Shown here piece after piece: positions 10,576 through 37,605 of a DNA stretch of 64,000 bases. The notes under the pieces are model-generated. The model was not told the DNA's origin. It saw only the letters and a list, made by a program, of their open reading frames with translations, and made no database searches. This DNA comes from Enoplolaimus lenunculus (lineage: Eukaryota > Nematoda > Enoplea > Enoplida > Thoracostomopsidae): positions 1-64,000 of the forward strand of contig JASANG010004076.1 in NCBI GenBank assembly GCA_030248215.1, written 5' to 3'. How positions within the stretch are numbered: the stretch's first letter is position 1; the number at the start of each line of letters is the position of its first letter. The position numbers were made by a program, and so were the translations under genes.

Positions 10576-10905
10576 TGTCGGTTTTGGGTTTCGGTTGGTT
10601 GTGTGTGTTTCTTTATCCGGTTGTGTGTCTTGGTTCTGTTCCTTTCTGTGTGATTCGGGTAGCTATCTATTGTGTTCGACACCGCGTCAAATGTATCTTG
10701 GGGTCCAACGGCAAATGAGTTCGTACTTCAATTAAGATCGATCGCTCCGCAGGAAACGCACGGGTTAGAAAGTTTATATAAAAGTGAAATAGCAAATACG
10801 AGATAACGAATAAGACCATAGAATTTAAAGCACCGAATGTCAGGCACAGAATTATTTGGTAAAGCAAATATAGAATTATTTTTAGCTCTAAAACAATAGC
10901 TTTGA

Positions 10906-11008
10906 AAACTATTACTTCTTGTGCGCGCAACTTTTAAAAATAACCACTATCAACTTCCAGATGCAAAGCAATAGTTCAATTCTGCTAATAATCCACTTTC
11001 CGTTTTAA
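10906..11008 (+). repeat. 103-bp direct repeat, copy 1 (LTR region)
   Basis: Near-identical to 11,072-11,174; the only difference noticed is GTGCGCGC here against GTGAGCGC in the other copy. It starts AAACTATTACTTCTTGTG and ends CCGTTTTAA. The two copies lie 166 bp apart, start to start, inside the retrotransposon LTR region. Confidence 0.9.
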
Positions 11009-11220
11009 GTAAGGCAATTACGCCTGAGCGCGGGGAGCGGAAATATTAAAAAAAAAGGGAAAATAGATATTAAACTATTACTTCTTGTGAGCGCAACTTT
11101 TAAAAATAACCACTATCAACTTCCAGATGCAAAGCAATAGTTCAATTCTGCTAATAATCCACTTTCCGTTTTAATTAAGCAATGTCCGCTCCGCAGCGCT
11201 CAGGCGTAATTGCCTTACTT
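11007..11220. repeat. inverted repeat, 34-35 bp arms, inside the LTR region
   Basis: The left arm 11,007-11,040 starts AAGTAAGGCAATTACGCCTG. The right arm 11,186-11,220 is its reverse complement apart from a small difference in a CG-rich patch. The loop of about 145 bp contains the second 103-bp direct repeat. It may be a small nested element or a rearranged LTR segment. TTAA at 11,005-11,008 sits at the left arm, but the right flank reads TTAT, so a clean TTAA target duplication is not shown. Confidence 0.75.
11072..11174 (+). repeat. 103-bp direct repeat, copy 2 (LTR region)
   Basis: Partner of 10,906-11,008. It lies between the two arms of a 34-35 bp inverted repeat, so a direct duplication and a palindrome overlap here. 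Confidence 0.9.
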
Positions 11221-11420
11221 ATAAAGGTCCTAATTCCACCTAAGCCGATGACTGCTGCGTACAGCTTGCTGTAAATAGTTACCAATACGACTGCTCGCAC
11301 GAGCCAGTCGGTTCTGTCGTTAAAACAATACTCACCAATTACCAAGGAAACAACTCGATCCACAGGAAATACACATAGGGAGACTAAATTCACAACTGTA
11401 ATTCCGGGACTAAAACACAC

Positions 11421-13856
11421 TGTTTACACCAAACTACTCCGTAATTTATGTCCAAATCCAACCAGACAAAAATGCAACTGATAAAAACTCAACTCTCTCT
11501 GGAATTCCAAACTAAGAATTGATTAGGGTTATTTTTAGTAAGTTTTATATTAATTTTTATAAAATTTGGTTTAGAATATTGTTTTAGAACGAATTTACAC
11601 GCACGACGCCGATAAAATCCGAAACACACAAAAACAATACAAAAATAACAACTAAAAATAGCACAAAAACCACGTAATAATCCTAGCTAGGTAATTGTTT
11701 TTAATTTTAAAATACATTTTTATAAGTTTTTAGGGAAATATCCGGCACGACTTAAGAGTCGCACTCGGATATTGGCCAGCGGGGTCACAGCTCAGAAATA
11801 GGAAAAAGAGTGCTAAATAGGAGCCCAGGGCGCTCCAGAAAAAGGGAAGGCTTAGGGAGGGTGATTTAGAAAATAAAAAGTAAAAACCCAGAATTCAAAG
11901 GTGAGACACCACCTACACTGTTTAAATTTACGAGATACCAGATATTTACGGTTGTGGCGCTGACTACAGTGTGCGACCGGATATCCGGTTCCGGTTTAAC
12001 ATCCGGCAAAGACTGATATCTGCATCCGATTCTGGTATCCGGTATAAACCTACCGGATACCGGATATTTACGGTTTTGGTGCAAAATATCATAACACACC
12101 TTTTTTACAAGTGAGCGCCTTTATCTTCTTCCTGTGATTACATTCCTGGGAAAGTCATGAAGTTCAGGTTTTGATAATTTTCGTATTCCGCTAGCCAAAT
12201 TCCCAGTAAGAGGCTTTTTTACATAACCCGAGTTTAACATGGGGAATTCGGTGAGTGGGACAGTGGGGTTATAAAGCCCCAATATAAAAACCGGGTACAT
12301 GAACAAATGTTTTCAGTTTTAAATAGTAAGCCGCTTACATTAACTATTATGAAACAGGTAAGTGTACAATATTATATTTCTCCTACCCCTGCGCACTAGC
12401 TAAATAGTTTTATCGATAAATAATTGAAACCACCTAATATATTTTTGATGCAATAAAATTTGCGGAATACGAAAGAAGTCCGTATACGACGACCACGTAA
12501 CCTGACAATGATAATGTATTATGTTTAAGTCATATAACAAATTAGGAGAAGCCTCATCGAAGCCACTAGTGAAATTCTGTGTTCGGAACATGAAATATTC
12601 CGCATCGTCAAGATTGGGTGAGACTTAATAGAGACCTTTGAATCAAAAACTGTACGCTTTTTGCCACCATTATTCTGATCTGATCAAGTCTACAACATAG
12701 TGAAAAAAATATTAATGTAGAAAAATTTTCAAGTTTAATATTTTTCTGACACAACTGATTCAGCGAATATTTGCAGGTCTTTCTAAAAGTTTAAAGCAAA
12801 CAGGGGCGTACCGAGAAAACGGCCGGCTGGCCGCGGACCCCAATCCCACCCCAATCGGAATCAGTGCGTGCGTTTTAGTTTACATTTCATGCAAAAATTA
12901 AGCCTGGCTGCTCGCTTGCGAGTTTGTTTGATGGTCAATTTTTGAAAAAATATTCCTACACCTTTTGTACTTCAATATCATATGATATTCGAGGTACAGT
13001 CTGCGAATCATATGCTATACTTTCAAATGTATGCATGCTTGATGTATTGACATAACCCAAATTGTCCTGTTGAATACTATGATACTCGAATGCGACATTT
13101 TAACTTTTGAGTTATTAAAAGCTGTGGTTCGAACCAATTTTGTGTCGGAAACGACTTGCAGGTGTGTATTCGGTATTTAAATCTCGCCAGTGCTTATGCC
13201 GTCCGACTTTTCATTCATTTATCAGCACTTAAAGATTAGACTGTCCGCTGGGTATCATATATTCGTTGAAATTTTGGAATCACATATGATATTGGGATAA
13301 ATGTTCCACAGTATCACATGACATACCGACCCTTGTACTCATTGATTACTTGAGAGCGGTAGTTTGTTATGTCCATTACATTCGAGTTTTGTCTGTTGAC
13401 CCGATAAAGCCCGAATTTTAACATTGACGGCGAGTCAACATGAGACAAACTGTGACCAGCCTGCCCCGGTTGTAACGTGAATTCCGCATTACAAAAACAG
13501 CGGTAGTTACAAGCCTTCGCTCGAAGCTTTGTGTTACCTCCAAGTGCCTCCATACTGAAGTTCTGTACTACAGTAATAAGGACAATGATTTAGCTCTTCG
13601 CTCGCGATATTTTCTTCACGTATTGTTCTCTTGCTAAACAATTTGGCCTGGTCCAGTAGGAGTCGGTTGCGGATCCAAGAAACTTTAAAATATGGTACCG
13701 CACGATATATATGGAAGCAAAAGCGGCGACGCAAGTCAGAAGCCATACACCATTTTAGTGCTAATCCTTTAAATACAAGATCTTGGTACCCCATTAACTT
13801 TAACCTTACATTAATATCGCTCAAGCTTCTGATTCAAGACCAAAACATGTTTAATT
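11421..13856. other. intergenic, no gene seen
   Basis: AT-rich DNA with only short chance frames. Around 11,930-12,090 there is a cluster of CCGGATA/TATCCGG words. A dispersed repeat rich in CATATGATATTC starts near 12,965 and is listed separately. No splice-linked coding run or RNA gene is visible. Confidence 0.6.
12965..13100 (-). repeat. dispersed CATATGATATTC repeat, copy 1
   Basis: The reverse complement of this stretch aligns with 53,508-53,645. Shared words in the same order are CATAGTATTCAAC / TATGATATTCAAC, GACAATTTGG, ACATTTGAAA, ATGATTC, GCAGAC and AATATCATATGATATT. It is diverged, and I do not recognise the family. Confidence 0.6.
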
Positions 13857-14011
13857 TAACGGATAGTTGCAACACCGCATATATGTCCGTAGTGAACGAC
13901 AGCGGAGGGCGGATTAAAAATAAATAACAGTCCGTAACCGAATAACAGGGGGTTCCCTTTAGAGAGGCAAAATAAATATCAGTCCCCACTCTTATTCGGG
14001 ACACAAAAGTA
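13857..14011 (-). mobile_element. MITE family X, truncated copy
   Basis: It matches the longer copies at 20,650 and 49,929: an internal GTAACCGAATAACAGGGGG block, then AGTCCCCACTCTTATTCGGG near the end. Only one terminal repeat is kept. Confidence 0.6.
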
Positions 14012-17000
14012 CACAATTATATACTTCTTTAATCTTAAAGTGATTGCTATATCTATTTGATATGTTTCTGTTACTTTTTCATGCAACAATTATTGAAGAT
14101 ATAATTCAGCGTTAAGTTCTGGACTTAACTTCTGAATAATTTCATTTTTCACATATCAATAAAAGTACAAATCTTATTTGCAGGTTTTTTACCGGACTCA
14201 ACCCCGCAAGTTTGTGGTCACATTAGCTGGCATATGCACCTTTTTAACTAGTACATGATTTTCGATATTTCCGTTTTTCCCGTTTTTTTTCAACTGCTTT
14301 TTTTCAGTGCGATTCAATTTTTCCCGAAAAAACCAACTTTGCCTTAGCCACGAAGAAAGAATATTGTTCGCTTCGTTCTGGTAATTGAATGCAATCTAGT
14401 ACTGAATTTTAAATTATATCGCTCCGGCTGAATAGATTATCCAGCTCTGTCATTTCTGGTATACGGTCGCACCCTACTTCACGATTTGAAGCACGTGGAA
14501 ATAAAATTTGACACTATTAAGTAGACACTCCGATATTGCAAACTGAAAGAAAAATACACAGCCAGGCCACGATTATACACGTAGATCAATGCTTATCCAG
14601 ATACCGTATACAACAACAAAATGCTGTTTTAAAAGTCGGCTCATTTTAGCAGTTTTATTAATTGCAGTGTGCCACCAATAACAGTTGGCGTTATCACAAA
14701 CAGCGTTTGAGTTTTTAAGGGTTATTTTCGTTTATACCCATATATTGCTATCACCACGTGACAGCCTAGAAATCGATCAAAAAACCATATATAAACTGTC
14801 CTACAAACGTTGCTAATTCTTTTACGACTATTTTGTTACCTTTTGTATTAAAACGTTAACTTATTTTAAGTTGTTTTTGAACCGTTTAAGGGCCCATTAA
14901 AAACAAGATCCTTTGTAGACTCACGTTGAAAGTGTATAAATTGTGGAACCTCTGTCATTTATAAGAATATAAAAATGAGTTTTGGGGTAGAATTGTAAAA
15001 CAACTTACTTCTTATTTAGATCAAATTTAACAGTGCAGTATCGAGCTATATCCAAAACAAATTGTCTGATATTTATAAAAATATTGTCTGAAATTTTGGA
15101 CAGCTATGTTTTAATACCAACTCTAGACATATATATGTATATATACATATATATTATGTCTAACAACCCATTTTTTTTTTTTGGCTTAAGGTAATAAATT
15201 TACGACTTTGTTTCGTTTTAGCTTTAATGCCTGACGTTCGTTTTTACAGGTCAACTTAAAAGCATCAAATGGCCAAAATAGTAAAATTTAGGTTTCAACA
15301 AGACATATATGTGCGATGATCTGACGAATATGGTTTCCCAAATTAAATAGGACACGTTTTTCGTCATTTACGTACAATATAATGCTTTAAAACAAAATGT
15401 TTCTGACTCTATTGCAGTTCCTTGAAAACGTTCATGCAACGCACAATCGCATCATATTTTACTTCAGGTCTTGGCATACGAAGTTTTAGAAAATTACAAA
15501 CATCTCGCGGTAGTTTTAATGTAAGTTTGAACTCTCCTACAGCGTAGTAGTCGTATTATATATCCCGAACGTTTCGAGTCTACTATATGAAGTTTTACAA
15601 AAAAGTTCAACAACCCGGTCCGTCGTATATATTTAAATACCAAGCGCAGCCGGAGGGCAAACAACCATACCTGAGCCAGAACTATGGCCGGAGGTGAAAC
15701 AAAATTAGGTACAACAAATGATGTTCAATTTGCTAGTTTTTACAAAACACTTGCGAAAGTATGGTTAATAATGTTTAGCGACATATTTTTGAGTAAGATC
15801 AGCATCTGAAGCTTTTGAAATTGAGATATAAAAACACGCTGATATAGCCGGAACCATCGAGAAATATTTTACCGGAGCCGGAAGTCTGTGTTCTGCCGGG
15901 GCCAGAGACAGCCCTCACGTACGTGGATGTTCCAGTTCTACAGTTAAGAGCAAGAGCACCTTTTGCTCGTTTGTCGATGACGTCCACTTTTTAAAAATCC
16001 TGGATTAGCTACTGCATATAAATAATTAAGCATATTTTGAAAACGCTATTGTAGCTTAAAGGACTAATTATATTACAGGCGAAATATATTTAACGAAATA
16101 AGTAGCATATTATACATCGTTTCTTGATTATTTAACCCTTGACATTTGCTCTCGACGTAGTCCTCGAGAGCACTATGATGTTTAAAAGCATTTGAAAATA
16201 ATTTCGCAATAACTTTTTACTCCAACCCTACGAACTGCATTAACGGTCGAACTGAAATGTATGTCGAAGCTGAAACAGCGTACGCTATATTGATAAGGTA
16301 AGATATAATTACTTAAATGCAGCATAATAATATGTACGTAACGGCATATGCACAGCCATTAATTTGGAAAGGTGTTGTGATGTTTAAAAATTCGTAAACA
16401 GAAATTCCAAAGAAGGATTTGACTCCATAAATCCCGCAGGCTCCGGTCTTGCTTTACGGTAACCTTTCAGCCAACGGTTTGCTGGCGCAGCAAGGCTCGG
16501 CTTCAGCTATGCAAATAACGTTAAAGTAATTTTAATCACAGTTGTTATGGTTGTACAGGAGGAAATAATGGAAGAACAGAGCGACTTTGCGAAGTTCTCC
16601 AAATACTTTGGACCATACGGTAGTGTGCCGGATGGTACAAAAGCTTCAGCTCTGAAAATTTTTTCTGGTCATTCAGTGATTTAAATAATCGGCAGTCAAG
16701 CGTATTCACTTTTCAGTTTAGTGTCCAAGCTTGTCATATGAGCTCGAAAATATTTTTGACCAAACAGATTGTCTTTGAAAAATAGATCTTTGTTTTGCCA
16801 GTTTTACTATTACGTAACTATCGAATAACGACACCTTCATGCACGAAATCATTATCATAATTGCTGAAATTGATATTAATAGACCCAGCACACTTTTCCA
16901 ACGAATCAAATTTAAGCTGAAAAAATATTTCACTCGACGAGATGAATTTTGTCAAGGTTATTGCCAAGCATCTCAATCGTGGAGTAGGAGGCACTTGCTG

Positions 17001-17403
17001 GTGACGCTTCAATGTGTAATGGTAAATAAAGGGCATTAAAGTTTGAGAAGTAACAAAAAATAACCCGTCATCAATCGTTGCTGTAAGGTAGTTTAAAAAC
17101 CAAGTGAAAATATGCGATGAAATAAACCATCGCTTGTCAATCAAAACAGCTTGTGTTTTCTTGTTCTATTATATGCAAAAAGCTATCATTTTCGACTTGT
17201 TGTGGACGTCAAATTTGGCTTGAACGGACGAGATCGTGTGCGGGCGTTTGTAATTAATTGAGAAACAAATCGTGCTTGGCAGCGAAATACACCAATTTTC
17301 GACTTTGCTGAATTCGGTTTTTGGAGTCATACCTTGTGAAATTATACTGTTATATTTAAATAACTTAGAAAAAAGGAAAGCCAGGGTATTAATTCGAATG
17401 TTT
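14012..17403. other. intergenic, no gene seen
   Basis: AT-rich sequence without coding signals. It contains a TATATA-rich stretch near 15,130-15,155 and scattered CCGGAGCCGG-like words at 15,640-15,900 and 16,430-16,510, similar to clusters elsewhere in the window. Confidence 0.55.
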
Positions 17404-17993
17404 TACTGTAGTGACCCAAATAAGAGGGGGATAATAAGAAAGGGTCCTCGTTTTGAGTCCCAATCAATAGGAGATAGTTTTCCTAATAAGAGCCCTTAAA
17501 CGGATAGAGTGCCTAAACCCTTATTAGAGTCCATAAATCTCCATTGTCTCTAATTGTAGTGGATAAATGACTCAAGGACTACTCAAGCTTTTGAAACTAC
17601 ACAAATAAACGTATAATTCAACGGATAACTGCAATACCGGATATATCAGTAACGAACGGTGGCGGAGCGTGGGTTAAAAGGAATAACAGTGCGTAACCGA
17701 ACAACAGGAGGTACCCTCTGCACTGTAAAAAATGGTGAGTCAAATTGACTCTCCCCGAAATAGGCTTTTCCTCACTACACAAACTTAGTCAAATTCGACT
17801 CCGACAGAGCCAAATTCGACACACTCAGCGATTCAGTGAATCGAATTTGACTCTGGCGGAGTCGAATTTTTGACTCAGTTTGTGTCGTAAGAAAAAGCCT
17901 ATTTCGGAGAGAGTCAATTTGGCTCACCATTTTTTGCAGTGTGGAGAAGCCAAATAAATAACAGTCCCCCCTTTTATTCACGTCACTACAGTA
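17404..17993. mobile_element. MITE family X, full copy interrupted by another MITE
   Basis: The left end CTGTAGTGACCC and the right end GTCACTACAG are terminal inverted repeats flanked by TA. The body matches the copy at 20,650-21,060 in opposite orientation. A second element (17,721-17,941) sits inside. Without it, the copy is about 370 bp. The TA flanks suggest a Tc1/mariner-type non-autonomous element. Confidence 0.75.
17721..17941. mobile_element. MITE family Y, nested in a family X copy
   Basis: A 221-bp near-complete palindrome that begins CACTGTAAAAAATGGTGAG and ends in the matching inverse, CAGTG. Both halves carry GACTC/GAGTC words. TG is present on both sides and could be a 2-bp target duplication. 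It matches 42,012-42,207. Confidence 0.8.
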
Positions 17994-20352
17994 TGGAGCT
18001 GCTGATTTCAAAATACATTTTTCGGATAATTTGCAGTGAATGTCTTACCGCAATTAAAATCGTCCTTTTTTGCTTTTTTAAGAACTGTTGCTAGATGTCT
18101 GGAGACAAGGTAACAGTTCAAATCCGAGCGTTTGCTTCAAGCAAACAATTTGCGAAACCAAGCGAAGCTTTAATGGTGGCTTTATCCATTGCGAAAAAAT
18201 CGCTAAATTAAAATAGCAGTTTATAAAACTAGACGCTTTTAGTCGATCCGTTTTAAAATATTTTTAAGCAGGTGTAGTTGCTCAGATGTGTCAAAAAGGG
18301 TTATGAATGCTGCGTTTTTCACAGTTTCCAAGCGCAAATTAGTGCACGTTTAAAGCTTCTAGCAAATTCTACGCCATCGCAATCCGTTGTGGCTCGCCTA
18401 AAACACTTGAAACTTTCTCCAACGTTTTGTTCTTTAGTTGTTCTGTTAGTCTGTTACTACCAGTTATATGACGCACACAACTTAGTTAAGAAGCAATATG
18501 AGTGGTACAGCGATATCTACATATTTGGCATATTGCAACCGTTGTATATATTAAAGATACAATTAACTATTGCTATAAAAATAAAGTTGCAATAAAAGAT
18601 ACAAAAATAAATTGTTTCATACTTGGACAACCCGGCGTTCCTCACTCCTTTATTGCCTTGATCTTCCGCTGTATATATGGCTTTATATAATGATTTTGAG
18701 TTGCTCAAATTTTGCAGTGTCTTTTACATACCAATGCGCTCCGCATACGAATTACAGAAAAAATAGTCAAGCTAGCAAAGCTGAACTCACACATATTTTG
18801 CATTTTCGAGCAAAATGCTACAGACGCACACTGCAATGCAAGCAAGATTCGATATCTTAAAATATGTTCTGTATAAGGTATATAGGCCAAATATTCAACT
18901 ACGTTCTCCGATCGAGAAGAGCAGAAAAGGAAAGCTGTGTCAAAAATTTTACGCTCCAGCACCTTGAGACCTTGCGACTATATCGAAATGTTTTGCAGAA
19001 GCAAAAGATATTATATATGAGTTTATTTTGCACTCAATGTTTTTATAAATGGTTGTCTTTTCGATGTTTCTTTGCACTGCAGCAGTCTGTGCTTCTTTGT
19101 TCAACAACAATTGTGGTTGATGTTGTTGTTTTTGCTGTTAAATAATGCTAAAGATACATTATTTCTCTCAAGTTTTCCAGCGGTACATGTTGCTGTATGT
19201 ATTTGTATCGAACTCTCAGGAGCTAGTTTTCTTTGATTGAGGGCACCCAAAATAGGGAAAAGTCGCTAAAATGTAAAATATACGTATGGCTTATTATTGT
19301 CGAGCCAAAACACGACCGGTTTGGATTTATGCCCTTGCATTGACATCAAAAAATGCCCTTTTAAATGCAATGTTTTTGCCGATAAACAAAACGCTTTTTT
19401 GTAATTTTTGTCTTTCCTATTCTGTACAGTATTACAGGTCGCCCCTGTGGTTTAAGCGATTGCTTTACACCGCCACCGTCCTCGTGACACGTCCGAGCCT
19501 GTCTGCCTTGCTTTTGTAATTCCGAGTGTCGCACGATTTGAAGTGTAACCGAAGCCGCTGGTACAAGCTACGCCTCAAAACATCTTTTGTATTGGAGCGA
19601 TTTACCCAGGACAAGACAATGCTAAAACATTTTTGGTAAACATTTTATTGCAATAAAACGAAATTAAAAACAACCACAACCATATTTATGCCGCTACATG
19701 TTGTAAAACATCGAATGACTCATTTGCACTGCTGCTATTTTTATTCGAAGCAACAACAACAACAACAACAACAACAACTGCACGCATCGAGAACACCGCA
19801 AAACCGTGTGATTACATACGAGTTATTAGGCGCGGTACACTGAATAAGACACGATCGACTAACTATGACTAGCGGTAGTTTATTCATTACAAATTTTGCA
19901 TCGCCACAGAAACTCATTTGCACCAGTCGAAGAAGCACTGGCGAACCCAACCGACCATCTGCTGACAACATATGCTATATAACGAAGTGTCGGACGGCGC
20001 AACCATTAAAACAAAGCATTACGTCACATCGGGCGTTAATTCATTTTATTCACTATACCTACGATCAAACAGTTGTTCTGATTAAAAAGATTATTAAGAA
20101 TTAACAACGTAACGCTTTAATTAACCATTATTCTAGTCTTTTTGTGCTACAAGGATAACTTTTAAGCACGACGCAACAGAATAGTTCCAAAGCTATTAAT
20201 AAACTGTCACTAACTTAATAAACCTGTAATACAAATGTAAATATAAGCTCAAAGTCGTCAAATACTGGCCAAACAGTTAAAATTAAACTATTGAATACTT
20301 GAAATTTATTTGAATTTTAAAATATTGCATTTTTCAAAAAGTAACAACTCAA
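17994..20352. other. region upstream of the NUAK-like gene, no other gene seen
   Basis: AT-rich, with short chance frames only. Any promoter and 5' UTR of the kinase gene must lie in its right-hand part, but I cannot place a TATA box or initiator with confidence. A CAA microsatellite lies at 19,751-19,779. Confidence 0.5.
19751..19779 (+). repeat. CAA microsatellite
   Basis: About nine to ten CAA units about 570 bp upstream of the kinase start codon. Confidence 0.9.
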
Positions 20353-35309
<14,957 letters not shown>

Positions 35310-35811
35310 AACACATGGTTGCAATATTTGTGTAAATAATATTTTGAACAAAGTGTTTAAATTTGACGAGATTTGAAATCGGCTTTTTTCTCAGCGTTTT
35401 ACAGTGAAAATATATTCATGCTTACTTTTAAGCTTATACAAAATTCAACTTCGTCTCACTCCTAGAATTCGATAAGGTTGAGTTAAATTTGTATTTCAGT
35501 TTAAATTGGCCACAAATCCAACAAAACAGGATACGCGACAAATACTTAAAGTTTGATTGGGACAAGTAATTAGTTTTGTGCTGCCACAAAAAGTTTCATT
35601 TGGCACCCTTAGAACATTGTACAACTTTGGTGTCTCGAATTCAGTCAGTTTTCCATCATAATTGTTGCATGCATTAGGGCGCTGCTGTGCTTTTTACGAT
35701 TCCGCACAGCGCCGGACAACAACTGGACAATGTTAGATGCCATTACAAAATCATCAAAAACTACGTATAAACGTTTATCTTTTATTCAACTGAGGATTAT
35801 GCGTTCAACCA
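35310..35811 (+). other. 3' flank of the NUAK-like gene
   Basis: Probable 3' UTR. No AATAAA is seen close to the stop; the first clear one on this strand is at 36,168-36,173, beyond a Z element. Nothing else recognised. Confidence 0.4.
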
Positions 35812-35985
35812 ATGTTACTTTAAGGGGCGTAACGGTAGATTAAGCCTATACCTAATCCTAAGCCTAAGCGTTGCAAAAATGAGTTGATAAGCCTATGCCT
35901 AAGCAAAAAAAGGTAATCTAGAGTCTAAACCTACTCTTTTACAGACCCACCAGAAACCTGGATGCTTTTTAAAACTTGGGCCATG
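35812..35985. mobile_element. MITE family Z, copy 2
   Basis: The left end is AATGTTACTTTAAGGGGCGT. The interior carries CCTAAGCCTAAGC and then TTTTACAGACCCACCAG, both seen in inverse in the copy at 24,310. The right terminal repeat is decayed. Confidence 0.65.
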
Positions 35986-37215
35986 CGTTCTATAGAGGTA
36001 CACATTTTGGCAATACTTTATACAACGAACTGCTTGTGAATATGCATACATTACATACCTGTGCAGTTTGTTTTTGTAAAATAATTTTGACTTGAATGCT
36101 TCGAAACATATCCAGATTACGGATATCATCTCGCTCAATCGAAGTGTACTAATATTCAATCATTTAGAATAAAAGAATGTTTATTTATGGTATTTTTTCA
36201 TGGGCTCATGGATCTAACTGGTGCCCTAAAATAAAACTTTAAACGGCAGATGCAGAGCAAGGATTCCTATTTTTTATTTGGATGTTTTTTGCGATCGAAC
36301 TAAGCGGACGAAACGATATTTTGGACAGAACAATTCAACAAATTGTCATAAATGCTGTATTTTAATACATTTTGATTGCTCTGTCATCGGCTATGATTTA
36401 CTTCCCGATTGTAACTTCATCAAAGTTGACGCCTTCTTTCACTTGGGTGATAAGCCGTTTATAACTGGTTCAGTTGAGGTGGCGTTCCAGGGGCGATTTA
36501 TAAATTTGCTTTTAGAGATTGATTCTTCGTATTGTGGTGGCTCTACTAAAGAGAAAGAGTGACTGATCTTTATATTGCATCTTCAGATAAAAGACCCCTC
36601 TTGATATTCGGTTACGGACTGTAAATTATTCCTCTACCATGCTCATGTTGGACACAGACGTACACTTATGCCGCTATTTTCCGTTACGAGCTTACATATA
36701 CTTTAACTAACCAATCAAATTGTGTACTGAACATTAGTTGGTCCTGCAAGCATTTAAGGATTCTAAACCAGGGTAATTGACGTCTATGGATAGGCTCCAC
36801 TTAAAATATTACACTCTTCTACTCTAATTTGGTGTATATATTGGTATATATATCGACTCGTATTGATTTCGACGAGCAATGACACTTGTGTTAAACCCTG
36901 TAAGCTTGTCTCAATTTTGTCTCAAGAGAAATTTTGAAAAGCGTATCGCCTATTCCTCTTTGCGCCTTTGTTGACAGCTTCACATCCTGTAATTCTCAGT
37001 AGAAAGCTAACATATATAGGCGGAACACGATAAATATTCTTAACAAACAAGTCTTAATGGAAGCGAGGTTTCATGTACGCAGTTGCGCTTGCACCTGATG
37101 ATCGAACGGCACAATTGCCTTCACATAAGGATGGAGACATGAAATGTGGTCCACCATGCAACACATGCATGTAATACGTGTTACAAAATCGAACTAATAC
37201 AAAAACCATTGTGAG
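35986..37215. other. intergenic with a decayed family X MITE
   Basis: At about 36,590-36,830 a diverged family X copy can be seen (CCTCTTGATATTCGGTTACG, then TTGGTCCTGCAAGCATTTA). A 94-codon frame at 36,278-36,562 has no supporting signals. Nothing else recognised. Confidence 0.5.
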
Positions 37216-37605
37216 CTTGTGTGGTTTTAAAACTGACAGCTATACGTTTAGCATTTACGATAAAACAGTGTAAAAACTGAATCTTGTCTGTTACTTCTAG
37301 GGAAGTACTTTTTATTAAAAATTTTATTTGAATCTACGTTGATATTTTCCTCTTGATTCTCAAACGTGAAACGTGTTACTTGATTTATTACGTAAATTAC
37401 GTAAAGGCATCTTGTGTGGTTTTAAAACTGACAGCTATACGTTTAGCATTTACGATAAAACAGTGTAAAAACTGAATCTTGTCTGTTACTTCTCGGAAAG
37501 TACTTTTTATTAAAAATTTTATTTGAATCTACGTTGATATTTTCCTCTTGATTCTCAAACGTGAAACGTGTTACTTGATTTATTACGTAAATTACGTAAA
37601 GGCAT
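37216..37605 (+). repeat. tandem duplication, two 195-bp copies
   Basis: 37,216-37,410 and 37,411-37,605 are nearly identical (one small difference, CTAGGGAAG against CTCGGAAAG). The unit starts CTTGTGTGGTTTTAAAACTG and ends ACGTAAAGGCAT. It has the length of a satellite monomer, but only two copies are present. Confidence 0.92.

Larger units (their letters stand above)
1..11420 (-). mobile_element. Ty3/gypsy LTR retrotransposon with accessory exonuclease frame (3' end outside window)
   Basis: The parts, read on the minus strand, are: 5' LTR (inner end at 10,576), primer binding site, leader, one long Gag-Pol frame, an 828-codon accessory frame, and a coiled-coil coding stretch that leaves the window. 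The order protease, reverse transcriptase, RNase H, integrase and the reverse transcriptase signature YLDDIIVFS place it in Ty3/gypsy (Metaviridae) rather than BEL/Pao or copia. The portion in view looks whole: the Gag-Pol frame is uninterrupted, which suggests a young insertion. It cannot be dated by LTR divergence because the second LTR is not in the window. The outer LTR boundary near 11,420 is a placeholder. Confidence 0.9.
10576..11420 (-). repeat. 5' LTR of the Ty3/gypsy element (outer end uncertain)
   Basis: The inner end is well supported. On the minus strand the sequence ends in CA at 10,576, directly beside a tRNA-complementary TGG that starts the primer site. The outer end cannot be fixed without the partner LTR. 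A possible TATA box lies on the minus strand near 11,219-11,226. The region contains a 103-bp direct repeat and a 34-35 bp inverted repeat, listed separately. Confidence 0.5.

Noticed and set aside
10485-11420. Short minus-strand frames (65-87 codons) upstream of Gag
   Set aside because: They fall in the leader and LTR region and show no protein-like pattern.
19440-19510. Possible tRNA-like sequence with a box A (TGGTTTAAGCG)
   Set aside because: No convincing box B and no cloverleaf could be drawn.
36278-36562. 94-codon plus-strand frame
   Set aside because: Partly protein-like, but single, short, without splice sites, and next to a decayed MITE.
37216-37605. CRISPR-like array
   Set aside because: Only two long tandem copies without spacers in a eukaryotic sequence.
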